DNA of 64,000 nt from Chryseobacterium sp. JM1 (GTDB lineage: Bacteria; Bacteroidota; Bacteroidia; Flavobacteriales; Weeksellaceae), in the NCBI RefSeq assembly GCF_000737715.1, contig NZ_JPRN01000001.1, positions 310,001 to 374,000 on the forward strand, in the 5' to 3' direction. A program made the translations under genes and the position numbers. Below the pieces are notes generated by a model. It had not been told where the DNA came from. It did not search any database and saw nothing but the letters and a program-made list of their open reading frames with translations. This document shows, piece by piece, positions 46,778 through 53,645 of this stretch (the first letter of the stretch is position 1; every line of letters starts with the position of its first letter).

Positions 46778-46848
46778 TAGACCCACAGGGATTCGAACCC
46801 CAACTGATGGTACCAAAAACCAGAGTGCTACCGTTACACCATGGGTCT
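46778..46848 (-). tRNA. tRNA-Gln(TTG), copy 1
   Basis: The 71-nt sequence folds as a cloverleaf. The acceptor is AGACCCA/TGGGTCT, the D arm GTG..CAC, the anticodon arm TGGT/ACCA with loop TTTTGGT (anticodon TTG), and the T arm has loop TTCGAAT. It has discriminator A and no encoded CCA. The TTG anticodon reads CAA and wobble CAG, so it is Gln. An identical gene lies 640 bp away, and promoter and terminator are also duplicated. Confidence 0.93.
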
Positions 46849-46865
46849 GTTTTATTTTGGTGGTG

Positions 46866-46895
46866 CAAATTTACAATTTTTTTCTTTACAGGCAA
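46866..46895 (-). promoter_or_regulatory. Promoter of tRNA-Gln copy 1
   Basis: On the minus strand: TTG, 19 nt, TAAATTTG, an exact consensus match ending 17 nt before the tRNA 5' end. Confidence 0.82.
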
Positions 46896-47390
46896 GAATC
46901 TCCCGTAAAAAGTCTGGAATTTTTAAGTGGAGAAAAGGTAAATGGCTATCTTTTGATGAGTTAAGATTTATTTTTCTGATGTAATTATCTTTCCTGGCAT
47001 TTTAGAATAACTTTTAATGGGCTCAGTCTCAACTGGGGGAAAAAACCTATAACGTTCATTGTCAAAAATATACTTTTTTATTTTTTAAACTACAAGATTG
47101 TGTTTGTAATGATTTTGCTCTCGCAGATAATACCGATAAAGCAGATTAGAAAAGTAAAGATCTGCATCATCTGTATTATCTGCGTGAAATTTTAGAATCA
47201 CACGATCCCTATCTATTCCTTTCATCAGAATCAACGAAGTTGATTCCGCCGTTGCTTTCCTCTATAAAACTTCATAATAATTTTCTTTGTGTGAGAAAAA
47301 TGAATTTTATCTGCGCTATAAATTTTGACTAACTTTAATCATCACAAATAATGGAAATGATGTGAATAGGGAAGTTTATAAAAACAAAAA
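46896..47390. other. Gene-free region between the two tRNA-Gln cassettes
   Basis: About 495 bp without a credible gene. It contains the CTCGCAGAT repeat at 47117-47194 and a short palindrome AATCAACGAAGTTGATT near 47230. The flanks are duplicated tRNA cassettes, so unequal recombination could delete this stretch. Confidence 0.5.
47117..47194. repeat. Dispersed palindromic CTCGCAGAT element, copy 2
   Basis: It opens GCTCTCGCAGATAATACCGA and closes ATCTGCGTGAAATTTTAG, with repeated CAGAT/ATCTG words. It is related to 4551-4630. The interior differs, so only the terminal and CAGAT/ATCTG parts are conserved. Confidence 0.6.
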
Positions 47391-47416
47391 AAACCATCCT
47401 TAAAAAAGAATGGTTT
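47391..47416 (-). terminator. Terminator of tRNA-Gln copy 2
   Basis: Same sequence as 46751-46776, with a slightly longer T-run on the minus strand. Confidence 0.85.
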
Positions 47417-47417
47417 G

Positions 47418-47488
47418 TAGACCCACAGGGATTCGAACCCCAACTGATGGTACCAAAAACCAGAGTGCTACCGTTACACCATGGGTCT
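47418..47488 (-). tRNA. tRNA-Gln(TTG), copy 2
   Basis: Identical over 71 nt to the copy at 46778-46848, with the same anticodon TTG and the same flanking terminator. The promoter region differs only at a few spacer and flanking positions. Confidence 0.93.
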
Positions 47489-47506
47489 GTTTTTATTTTG
47501 GTGAGG

Positions 47507-47536
47507 CAAATTTACAGCTTTTTTCTTTAGATACAA
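47507..47536 (-). promoter_or_regulatory. Promoter of tRNA-Gln copy 2
   Basis: On the minus strand: TTG, 19 nt, TAAATTTG, the same spacing as copy 1. Confidence 0.82.
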
Positions 47537-47588
47537 GAACTTTTTAAAGTTTTTTTTACATTTACATCACTTTTTATTTAGTACAATC

Positions 47589-48623
47589 ATGCGGATAGAC
47601 TTCAATAATCTCAATATTAATAATTTATCATTTCATACCGATTTTGAACAGAAAACCAAAAATTTCCTGGACGAATGGTTTTCTGACGGAAATACGGTAA
47701 AAGTGCAGACCTCCGGTTCTACAGGAACACCAAAGATTTTTGAAATTGAGAAAAAGAAAATGGTCAATTCTGCGGTGATGACCTGTAATTTTCTGGGTTT
47801 AAAACAAGATGATAAAGCCTTATTATGTCTTCCGGTAGAATATATTTCCGGTAAAATGATGGTCGTTCGTTGTATTGAAAGAAAACTGCAACTGATCGTT
47901 TCAGAGCCATCTTTGAAACCAATAGAACATTTAAATGAGGAAGTGGATTTCTGTGCGATGACTCCGCTTCAGGTAGAAAACTCGCTGGACAAGCTATATT
48001 TAATTAAAAATCTCATCATCGGCGGAGCTACGGTTTCAGAAAACCTGAAAGAGAAAATTAATAAAGCAGCTCAGCATTCCCAAACATCAAACCGTATTTT
48101 TGAAACGTATGGAATGTCTGAAACCCTTTCCCATATTGCCTTAAAACAGCTGATGCCTGAACCTGAAGATTATTTCACTGCTTTCGAAAATGTTTCTATC
48201 AGTACAGATGAAAGAGGCTGTCTGAAGATCTTTGCTCCGAATGTGAATGCTGAAGTGTTGCAGACTAATGATTTAGTCGAAATTAAGAATGAAAAGCAGT
48301 TTAGATTTCTTGGGCGAATAGATAACGTTATTAATTCCGGAGGAGCGAAAATTTTTCCCGAAGCCCTGGAAGCTTTGGTCAAAAAAGAAATTCCAAACGA
48401 GGCCGTTTTCATTGGAATACAGGATGAAAGCCTTGGTCAGAAATTAATATTGATCATAGAAGGAGAAGAATCTGTAAGCATGATCGAAAAAATTTCTGAA
48501 ATACCCTTTGAAAAGAACTTTCACAGACCCAAAGAAATTATTTTCACCGAAAAAATTCCAAGAACCCCAAACGGTAAAGTAAACCGAATAGAACTCAATA
48601 AAATAATAAGCGAAAGTTTATAA
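47589..48623 (+). CDS. menE: O-succinylbenzoate-CoA ligase (MenE-like AMP-forming ligase)
   Basis: The 344-aa protein is a short AMP-forming acyl-CoA ligase. It has the P-loop VQTSGSTGTPKIFEI near residues 39-53, the YGMSETLSHIA motif near 177-187, FLGRIDNVINSGGAKIFPE near 237-255 and the C-terminal catalytic Lys in RTPNGKVNR. The reduced length (standard MenE is about 450-490 aa) fits the compact MenE of Flavobacteriia, which activates o-succinylbenzoate in menaquinone synthesis. Other men genes are not adjacent, so the substrate is assigned from family resemblance. arfB follows 39 bp later. Confidence 0.85.
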   Translation: MRIDFNNLNINNLSFHTDFEQKTKNFLDEWFSDGNTVKVQTSGSTGTPKIFEIEKKKMVNSAVMTCNFLGLKQDDKALLCLPVEYISGKMMVVRCIERKLQLIVSEPSLKPIEHLNEEVDFCAMTPLQVENSLDKLYLIKNLIIGGATVSENLKEKINKAAQHSQTSNRIFETYGMSETLSHIALKQLMPEPEDYFTAFENVSISTDERGCLKIFAPNVNAEVLQTNDLVEIKNEKQFRFLGRIDNVINSGGAKIFPEALEALVKKEIPNEAVFIGIQDESLGQKLILIIEGEESVSMIEKISEIPFEKNFHRPKEIIFTEKIPRTPNGKVNRIELNKIISESL

Positions 48624-48662
48624 TCTTTTATCTTTACTCTTTAATCTATCAGTCTCTATCTT

Positions 48663-49055
48663 ATGAAAGATTTCTCAAAAGAACTCAACTTTAAAACGTC
48701 CCGCAGCAGTGGAGCAGGAGGGCAGAACGTCAATAAAGTCGAAACTGCTGTAACGGTTCTCTGGTCTGTCGCTGAGTCCGAATTTTTCAATGAATACCAA
48801 AAAGAGCTGATCCAGACTAAATTAAAAAACAGGGTCAATGCTGAAGGCTATCTGTTCCTGACGGTTTCAGAAAGCAGAACCCAGCTGATGAACAAAAACA
48901 AAGCGATTGAAAAAATTATTGAGATCGTTAATAAAGCTTTAATTGTTCCTAAAAAAAGAGTCGCAACAAAGCCTTCCAAAGGACAAAAGCAAAAAAGGCT
49001 GGATACCAAAAAGAAAATTTCCGAGAAGAAGGATAACAGGAAGTTTAAGTTTTAG
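48663..49055 (+). CDS. arfB: Alternative ribosome-rescue factor ArfB (peptidyl-tRNA hydrolase)
   Basis: The 130-aa protein has the catalytic GGQ motif in SSGAGGQNVNKVETAV (Gly19-Gly20-Gln21 region) and a strongly basic C-terminal tail (VATKPSKGQKQKRLDTKKK) that would sit in the empty mRNA channel. ArfB releases peptides from ribosomes stalled at mRNA ends. It is much shorter than release factors RF1 and RF2 and lacks their codon-recognition domain. It lies 39 bp after menE on the same strand. Confidence 0.94.
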   Translation: MKDFSKELNFKTSRSSGAGGQNVNKVETAVTVLWSVAESEFFNEYQKELIQTKLKNRVNAEGYLFLTVSESRTQLMNKNKAIEKIIEIVNKALIVPKKRVATKPSKGQKQKRLDTKKKISEKKDNRKFKF

Positions 49056-49402
49056 GATACGGGTTAAGAGTTTAAGATGGTTTTCTTCCGTATATCGGGA
49101 TTTTTGAGTATCTTAGGGATATTATTAATTCAATTTATGACAGCACTAATTTCTTTATCTGCAGATTGCCATTCCAATGGTCTTTTGCTGTCGCTGTTAT
49201 ATTTACATACAGATTCTTTTCTGAAGAGTTCTAAGGACTTTATTAATTAAGCCCTGTCAGGATCCACGACAGGGAAAACATTCCGATCTATTTTACCTAT
49301 TATTTTTGCAGTTTTCTACAGGAGAAAAACTGAACAGAAGTGTCATCCTGCATTGGATCACGAAGAATAACTGCATTCATTAATTTTTAAAACAAGTAAA
49401 AA
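49056..49402. other. Gene-free region before the GreA-like gene
   Basis: About 347 bp with no convincing gene. It holds a 7-bp hairpin CCCTGTC/GACAGGG (49252-49274) and a -7-like TATTTTTG at 49301-49308, without a clear -33 TTG. The leader to the next start would be about 90 nt. Confidence 0.5.
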
Positions 49403-49783
49403 ATGTCCAAACCTATTATACTCACCACCGGAATTTATGATGCGATAAAAGATACCCTCAGGAGAAAAAAAGTAAGTATGCCTGAAGAAAAAAGGCTTGT
49501 AGAAGAGCTTAGAAAAGCGAAACAGGTTCTGAGAAGAGATCTTCCTACTGATATTGTAACGGTGGATAGAAAAGTAACCATCAAAGATCACACCCGGAAT
49601 TTTGAACATGAATATATTTTCGTGGCTTCTGCAAAAGCTAAACCAGTAAAGAACAAACATTCCATCTTATCGGATATCGCTTTGGCAACGGTAGGATATA
49701 AAGTGGGAGATATCATCGACTGGCCTTTTAGAGATGGCGAAAGAAAGATTGAGATCTTAAAAGTAGAATCTTGTCACGGGTAA
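49403..49783 (+). CDS. GreA/GreB C-terminal-domain-like (Rnk-like) protein
   Basis: The 126-aa protein has a short helical N-terminus (EKRLVEELRKAKQVLRRDL) and then the FKBP-like GreA C-terminal fold: VTIKDHTRNFEHEYIFV, SILSDIALATVGYKVGDIIDW, REGERKIEILKV-type ending (here RDGERKIEILKV). It lacks the long coiled coil with acidic tip that GreA uses to stimulate transcript cleavage. It is therefore probably an RNA-polymerase-binding regulator of the Rnk type rather than a cleavage factor. Single gene. Confidence 0.82.
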   Translation: MSKPIILTTGIYDAIKDTLRRKKVSMPEEKRLVEELRKAKQVLRRDLPTDIVTVDRKVTIKDHTRNFEHEYIFVASAKAKPVKNKHSILSDIALATVGYKVGDIIDWPFRDGERKIEILKVESCHG

Positions 49784-49908
49784 TCCCTGTGTAATCTATA
49801 TTGTTAGAGGAAGTACGGCTTCAGGGCTGTACTTTTTATATTATGGCAGTTCTGTTTATCATTTGTTAAAAAAGGATGTTCAGAGGAGAGTTTCTTTCCG
49901 TACTCATG

Positions 49909-49937
49909 TTGCATTCCGTTTTTAAGTTTTATCTTTG
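49909..49937 (+). promoter_or_regulatory. Consensus promoter of the deoxyhypusine-synthase-like gene
   Basis: TTG at 49909-49911, an 18-nt spacer and TATCTTTG at 49930-49937. The ATG at 49953 lies 15 nt beyond, excluding the TTG at 49935 as the start. Confidence 0.85.
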
Positions 49938-49952
49938 CAAAAATTAAAAAAA

Positions 49953-50927
49953 ATGAGCAAACCGATTTCTGAATTTATAGAGAAATATTACCTGCACTTC
50001 AATGCGGCTGCATTGGTAGATGCATCTAAGGGGTATGTTGCACATCTTAAAGATGGCGGAAAAATGATGATCACTTTGGCAGGTGCTATGTCTACTGCTG
50101 AATTGGGGAAAATCCTTGCAGAAATGATCCGTCAGGGGAAAGTTGATTTTATTTCTTGTACAGGAGCCAATCTTGAAGAAGATTTGATGAACCTTGTGGC
50201 GCACTCTCACTACGAAAGAGTTCCTCACTACAGAGATCTTACGGCTCAGGACGAGTGGGCTTTATTAGAAAGAGGACTTAACAGAGTTACCGATACATGT
50301 ATCCCTGAAGAGGAAGCTTTCAGAAGACTTCAGAAGCATATCGTGGATATCTGGAAAGATGCAGAAGCTAAAGGCGAGCGTTATTTCCCGCACGAATTCA
50401 TGTACAAAATGATTCTTTCAGGAGTTCTTGAGCAGTATTACGAAATTCCAAGAGAAAACTCATGGATGATCGCTGCGGCTGAGAAAAACCTTCCAATCGT
50501 AGTTCCGGGATGGGAAGATTCTACGATGGGGAATATCTTCGCTTCTTACTGTATCAAAGGTGAGCTTACGGCAACCACTATGAAATCAGGAATTGAGTAT
50601 ATGATGTATCTCGCAGACTGGTACACTAAAAATTCAGCTGGAAAAGGAGTTGGTTTCTTCCAGATCGGAGGAGGTATCGCAGGGGATTTCCCAATCTGTG
50701 TAGTGCCAATGCTTTATCAGGATATGGAGATGCATGACGTTCCTTTCTGGTCTTATTTCTGCCAGATCTCGGATTCTACCACATCTTACGGTTCATACTC
50801 AGGAGCAGTTCCGAATGAGAAAATCACTTGGGGTAAACTGGATATCACAACACCGAAATTCATCGTTGAAAGTGATGCTACCATCTGTGCACCATTGATG
50901 TTCTCTTACATCTTAGAAAATTCTTAA
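49953..50927 (+). CDS. Deoxyhypusine synthase-like protein
   Basis: From ATG 49953 (MSKPISEFIEK) the protein has 324 aa. The NAD-binding Rossmann-like core has MITLAGAMSTAELGKILAEMI near 34-54 and the glycine-rich FFQIGGGIAGDFP near 227-239. The C-terminal NEKITWGKLD carries Lys295 at the position of the active-site Lys of eukaryotic deoxyhypusine synthase (WGK). Bacteria have no eIF5A, so the enzyme probably modifies a small molecule: related bacterial proteins are linked to homospermidine or other spermidine-derived chemistry. Single gene with its own promoter and terminator. Exact reaction inferred. Confidence 0.88.
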   Translation: MSKPISEFIEKYYLHFNAAALVDASKGYVAHLKDGGKMMITLAGAMSTAELGKILAEMIRQGKVDFISCTGANLEEDLMNLVAHSHYERVPHYRDLTAQDEWALLERGLNRVTDTCIPEEEAFRRLQKHIVDIWKDAEAKGERYFPHEFMYKMILSGVLEQYYEIPRENSWMIAAAEKNLPIVVPGWEDSTMGNIFASYCIKGELTATTMKSGIEYMMYLADWYTKNSAGKGVGFFQIGGGIAGDFPICVVPMLYQDMEMHDVPFWSYFCQISDSTTSYGSYSGAVPNEKITWGKLDITTPKFIVESDATICAPLMFSYILENS

Positions 50928-50950
50928 GAACAGATTTTTATAAAAATACA

Positions 50951-50982
50951 AACGCTTCAATTCACTTTGAAGCGTTTTTTAT
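50951..50982 (+). terminator. Terminator after the deoxyhypusine-synthase-like gene
   Basis: AACGCTTCAA and TTTGAAGCGTT flank a short loop and are followed by six Ts. Confidence 0.92.
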
Positions 50983-50993
50983 ATCCCCACACC

Positions 50994-51021
50994 GTCATTG
51001 CGAGCGAAGCGAAGCAATCTC
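50994..51021. repeat. CATTGCGAGCGAAGCGAAGC repeat
   Basis: GTCATTGCGAGCGAAGCGAA followed by GCAATCTC. This short palindromic sequence (GTCATTGCGAG...GCAATCTC) recurs in intergenic DNA of many bacterial genomes. It is the first of three repeat blocks between the terminator at 50951 and the small gene at 51201. Confidence 0.65.
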
Positions 51022-51040
51022 ATTGATACACCATACTTTT

Positions 51041-51071
51041 TACATTATACGTTATACATCATACATCATAC
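51041..51071. repeat. Degenerate heptanucleotide tandem repeat (TACATTA type)
   Basis: TACATTA, TACGTTA, TACATCA, TACATCA, TAC. The 7-bp period and word match the reverse complement of the AAAATGT array at 28741 (TACATTT). Confidence 0.6.
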
Positions 51072-51081
51072 AAAAAAAATG

Positions 51082-51200
51082 ACGTGCCCCTCACCACCAC
51101 ACAATCCCATACCTCGGGTCGGGCTGCTCCGGGCTCCACTTCGTTCCGGTACGCGGTACCGCTCGCTGCGCTCGCGCCCTCCATATCCCTCACGCGGAGG
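51082..51200. repeat. GC-rich intergenic block
   Basis: About 120 bp of strikingly GC-rich sequence in an AT-rich genome, containing GGTACGCGGTACC (palindrome), CTCGCTGCGCTCGCG and ACCTCGGGTCGGGC. It looks like a dispersed Bacteroidota repeat and not coding DNA. It ends exactly at the stop codon of the small minus-strand gene at 51201. Confidence 0.6.
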
Positions 51201-51371
51201 TCAGTCAAGGGAATTCACCAGCACAAAATAACGGTAGGCCAGAATTCCTTTCTCTATTTTACTGAGACGGTTCGGATCTTTATTGCTCAACTTCGGGAGC
51301 ATCTTTTTATTGACTGCATTCAGCAGTCTGAAAAATGATTTTTTCATATCTTTATATTTAAAATCAGACAT
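51201..51371 (-). CDS. Small conserved basic protein (56 aa)
   Basis: Reading the minus strand from ATG at 51371 to TGA at 51201 gives a 56-aa protein. It starts MSDFKYKDMKKSFFRLLNAV, continues with KKMLPKLSNKDPNRLSKIEK and ends GILAYRYFVLVNSLD. Very similar small proteins (MKKxFFKLLxKxN...LP, then a YYV-type end) occur across Flavobacteriia and are sometimes labelled SsrA-binding protein, which I think is wrong because SmpB is about three times longer. Met9 at 51347 is an alternative start. Function unknown; it is basic and could bind nucleic acid or ribosomes. Confidence 0.72.
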   Translation of the reverse strand: MSDFKYKDMKKSFFRLLNAVNKKMLPKLSNKDPNRLSKIEKGILAYRYFVLVNSLD

Positions 51372-51464
51372 CATTGAATCATTAAGAATTCAAAAATGAT
51401 GCAGAAACGGGTTAAAATGTATTTAAACCCTATTTTTCAACAGAATAAAACCAATCACTTTACG

Positions 51465-51761
51465 ATGGACGAAATTTTCAAACAACAGATTTACGAGATT
51501 ACAAGGCTTATTCCGAAAGGGAGAGTTTCCTCTTATGGCGCCATAGCTAAAGCGGTAGGTTATCCCAATCATTCCCGTCATGTAGGAAAAGCGATGGGTG
51601 GATGCCCTGAAGATGTCCCCGCGCATCGTGTCATATCCAGTTCAGGCGTGTTATCTGTTCCTGAATTTCAGAAAAGACTAGAAGCGGAAGGAATTATCGT
51701 TGAAAATTTAAGGATAAAAGATTTTAAAAAACTGTTCTGGAACCCGCTTGAGGAGATTTAA
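51465..51761 (+). CDS. Alkyltransferase-like (ATL) DNA-repair protein
   Basis: From ATG 51465 (MDEIFKQQI) the protein has 98 aa and matches the C-terminal domain of O6-alkylguanine-DNA alkyltransferases: GRVSSYGAIAKAVGYPNHSRHVGKAM carries the helix-turn-helix and Arg finger (GRVSSYG and SRHVGKAM cores). The acceptor motif PCHRV reads PAHRV, so the reactive Cys is Ala53 (codon GCG). Such ATL proteins bind O6-alkylguanine without removing the alkyl group and flag it for nucleotide excision repair. The upstream in-frame start at 51396 adds 23 residues unlike the family. Confidence 0.9.
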   Translation: MDEIFKQQIYEITRLIPKGRVSSYGAIAKAVGYPNHSRHVGKAMGGCPEDVPAHRVISSSGVLSVPEFQKRLEAEGIIVENLRIKDFKKLFWNPLEEI

Positions 51762-52041
51762 TCTTAACCTGATTTCGGGATGTTTTTAGATGTCAGATTT
51801 TAGGTTGAGGCTAAGACTAAGGTTTAGAAATGTCAATGGTCAATTTTGCTTCGCAAGTGAATGGGTAGATTCAAGAAACAAGAGCCAAGAAACAAGATTT
51901 TAGACATCAGACGATTATTTATTAGTTTAACTACCAACCAGCAACTAATAAACCAGCAACTAGCATTTTGAAAATTTTACCGTTCAGATAAAGATATTTA
52001 CAGCTCAGTCATCTATTTTTTTAAACTGCTGGCCATCGCAA
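51762..52041. repeat. Intergenic region with short direct repeats
   Basis: It has no credible gene. CAAGAAACAAGA occurs at 51872-51883 and 51886-51897, and AACCAGCAACTA at 51936-51947 and 51951-51962. Both are tandem duplications with 14-15-bp periods. Confidence 0.55.
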
Positions 52042-52049
52042 TACCTTTG
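52042..52049 (+). promoter_or_regulatory. Candidate -7 element of the alpha/beta hydrolase gene
   Basis: TACCTTTG matches TAnnTTTG, 22 bp before the ATG. No TTG stands at the usual -33 distance. Confidence 0.45.
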
Positions 52050-52071
52050 GTTCATAATAAAACTAAAACTT

Positions 52072-52866
52072 ATGAAACCAATTTCAATTTTCACATTTGT
52101 ATTCCTTTTTTTGGCTGTATTTTCAAAAGCTCAGTCGGATGAAAAATTCTATCAGCCTGGCAAAACCATGAAGCCTTTTGAATTTAAAATAGCTGAGCAG
52201 ATTAATTTGCCGGTTGATCAAGATACAGTTACCGCCTTTATTGCAAAACCCAACACAAAAAATATCAAAAAAACGATCTTCTATTTTCATGGCGCTGCTG
52301 GAAATGTGACGACGTATCAGTTTATGACCAAACCTTTGGTAGATGCAGGCTATCAGGTCGTGATGATTGATTTCAGAGGATACGGCATGTCTACGGGAAA
52401 ACCCAACCATAAAAATATAGCAGAAGACGGGCAGAAGCTCTTTGATGAACTGATGAAAAGACCCGATATCAAAAACACCAAAGTCTATATCTACGGAGCT
52501 TCTTTAGGAACGCAGATCGCAGCTCACCTTGCCAAAGATAATGTTTCAAAAATCTCAGGTTTGATCCTTGACTGTCCAATGTCTTCTTTCACCGATATAG
52601 CCGCTCATTTCGCACCTCAATATAAAGATTTCATCCTGCAGTCGATGGTTTCTCCATACGCTGCTAAAGAAGATGTAAAAGCCTTAGGAAAGCTTCCTGT
52701 GCTTGTGATTCATGGAGGAGAAGATAAAACCATTCCGTACGAACAGGGAAAATTGGTTTTTGATAATGCTTCCGAGCCTAAAGTATTCATTCAATCAAAA
52801 GGAGATCATCTGCAGGGATTGGTCAATAATAAAGAAGAGATTCTGAAAGCAATTGATAAACTATAA
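52072..52866 (+). CDS. Secreted alpha/beta hydrolase
   Basis: The 264-aa protein has a signal peptide (about 1-21, ending SKAQS). The hydrolase fold has YFHGAAGNVTTYQF (oxyanion HG), DFRGYGMSTGKP, nucleophile Ser in YGASLGTQ (GxSxG), acid in HGGEDKTIPY and His in SKGDHLQGL. It resembles the BEM46/FrsA-like serine hydrolases. Export to the periplasm suggests an ester or peptide substrate from outside; the substrate is not predictable. A perfect 15-bp hairpin follows 4 bp after the stop. Confidence 0.88.
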   Translation: MKPISIFTFVFLFLAVFSKAQSDEKFYQPGKTMKPFEFKIAEQINLPVDQDTVTAFIAKPNTKNIKKTIFYFHGAAGNVTTYQFMTKPLVDAGYQVVMIDFRGYGMSTGKPNHKNIAEDGQKLFDELMKRPDIKNTKVYIYGASLGTQIAAHLAKDNVSKISGLILDCPMSSFTDIAAHFAPQYKDFILQSMVSPYAAKEDVKALGKLPVLVIHGGEDKTIPYEQGKLVFDNASEPKVFIQSKGDHLQGLVNNKEEILKAIDKL

Positions 52867-52870
52867 TGAA

Positions 52871-52903
52871 AGTGTTTCCAGCGGCGAAGCCGCTGGAAAC
52901 ACT
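52871..52903. terminator. Perfect 15-bp hairpin after the hydrolase gene
   Basis: AGTGTTTCCAGCGGC, loop GAA, GCCGCTGGAAACACT: a perfect stem with a GNA-type triloop. There is no T-run after it, so it may be an mRNA-stabilising or REP-type element rather than a classical terminator. Confidence 0.6.
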
Positions 52904-52951
52904 ACAAAATAATAATCTGATATCCCTATATTCATAAGCAGGACCATCATT

Positions 52952-53000
52952 CCCCTTCCATGAAGGGGTGGATTTTTGCAGAGCAAAAAGACGGGGTAGT
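52952..53000. repeat. CCCCTTC-CAT-GAAGGGG palindromic repeat
   Basis: CCCCTTC and GAAGGGG flank CAT, followed by GATTTTTGCAGAGCAAAAAG and ACGGGGTAGT. It has the form of a dispersed Chryseobacterium/Flavobacterium intergenic element. I see no second copy in this window. Confidence 0.5.
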
Positions 53001-53032
53001 AAAAAATATACATAATAATTTGTCACAAAACA

Positions 53033-53070
53033 AAAACTCCCTGAATACGGATAGGTATTCAGGGAGTTTT
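53033..53070. terminator. Bidirectional terminator before the XRE regulator
   Basis: AAAACTCCCTGAATAC and GTATTCAGGGAGTTTT form a 16-bp perfect stem with A/T tracts on both sides. It lies just past the 3' end of the minus-strand XRE gene. Confidence 0.88.
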
Positions 53071-53108
53071 AAATTTATAAATTAACAGGGAGATTTAAAA
53101 TCCCACCA

Positions 53109-53507
53109 TTATTTTCTTCCTTTCGGAGCTCTTAATTCTTCTTTCAATCTTTCATTTTCCTCTTTCAGCAGAGCAATATAATCCTGCAAGCTTTGAATAA
53201 TGGAGGCCGAAATATTATGAAACTGAGTCATGGTTCCATTTCCTGAAGAGCTGTCATTAAATACAGGATGATCATAATTAACCACTACTTTAGCTTCCTC
53301 ATCCTCATAAATATCTTCTACAGTCACATCCAGAAAACGGGCAATTTTGTCCCATTCATCTTTTACAATCCGTACATCTCCGCTTTCTTTTCTGCTGTAG
53401 TTGGATACATCAGTCGCGATAATATCAGCTATCTGCTGCTGAGTATAGCCTTTTTGTTTTCTGATGACGCGTAATTTTTCTTTTTGCATATCCGACATTT
53501 TATACAA
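53109..53507 (-). CDS. XRE-family transcriptional regulator with C-terminal coiled coil
   Basis: The 132-aa protein has an N-terminal Cro/CI helix-turn-helix (about 10-65: LRVIRKQKGYTQQQIADIIA, then VSNYSRKESGDVRI). A C-terminal coiled coil of about 30 residues (QSLQDYIALLKEENERLKEEL) probably drives oligomerisation, and the tail ends in basic KGRK. The true start may be Met4 or Met7. It is alone between two intergenic stretches, with no obvious toxin or phage partner. Confidence 0.85.
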   Translation of the reverse strand: MYKMSDMQKEKLRVIRKQKGYTQQQIADIIATDVSNYSRKESGDVRIVKDEWDKIARFLDVTVEDIYEDEEAKVVVNYDHPVFNDSSSGNGTMTQFHNISASIIQSLQDYIALLKEENERLKEELRAPKGRK

Positions 53508-53645
53508 AAATGGAAAAAAAGCGCAATGTGTACAATAAAAAACAGAAAAAATGTGCGATAAGATTTTATGTCCTGACTACGTTACATTCGTAGAATATTG
53601 ATATTGGTAGTTTAATTTGAGTTTTTATCTGGGTTGCAGTAAAAA

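Noticed and set aside
46770..46964. 64-aa plus-strand ORF over the first tRNA-Gln
   Set aside because: It is an artefact of the tRNA and its promoter; there is no coding signal.
50998..51338. Two overlapping plus-strand ORFs across the repeat nest
   Set aside because: They read low-complexity repeat DNA and overlap a better minus-strand gene at 51201-51371.
51201..51371. SmpB/SsrA-binding protein label for the 56-aa gene
   Set aside because: It is far too short and lacks the SmpB fold signatures; the label is probably a propagated error.
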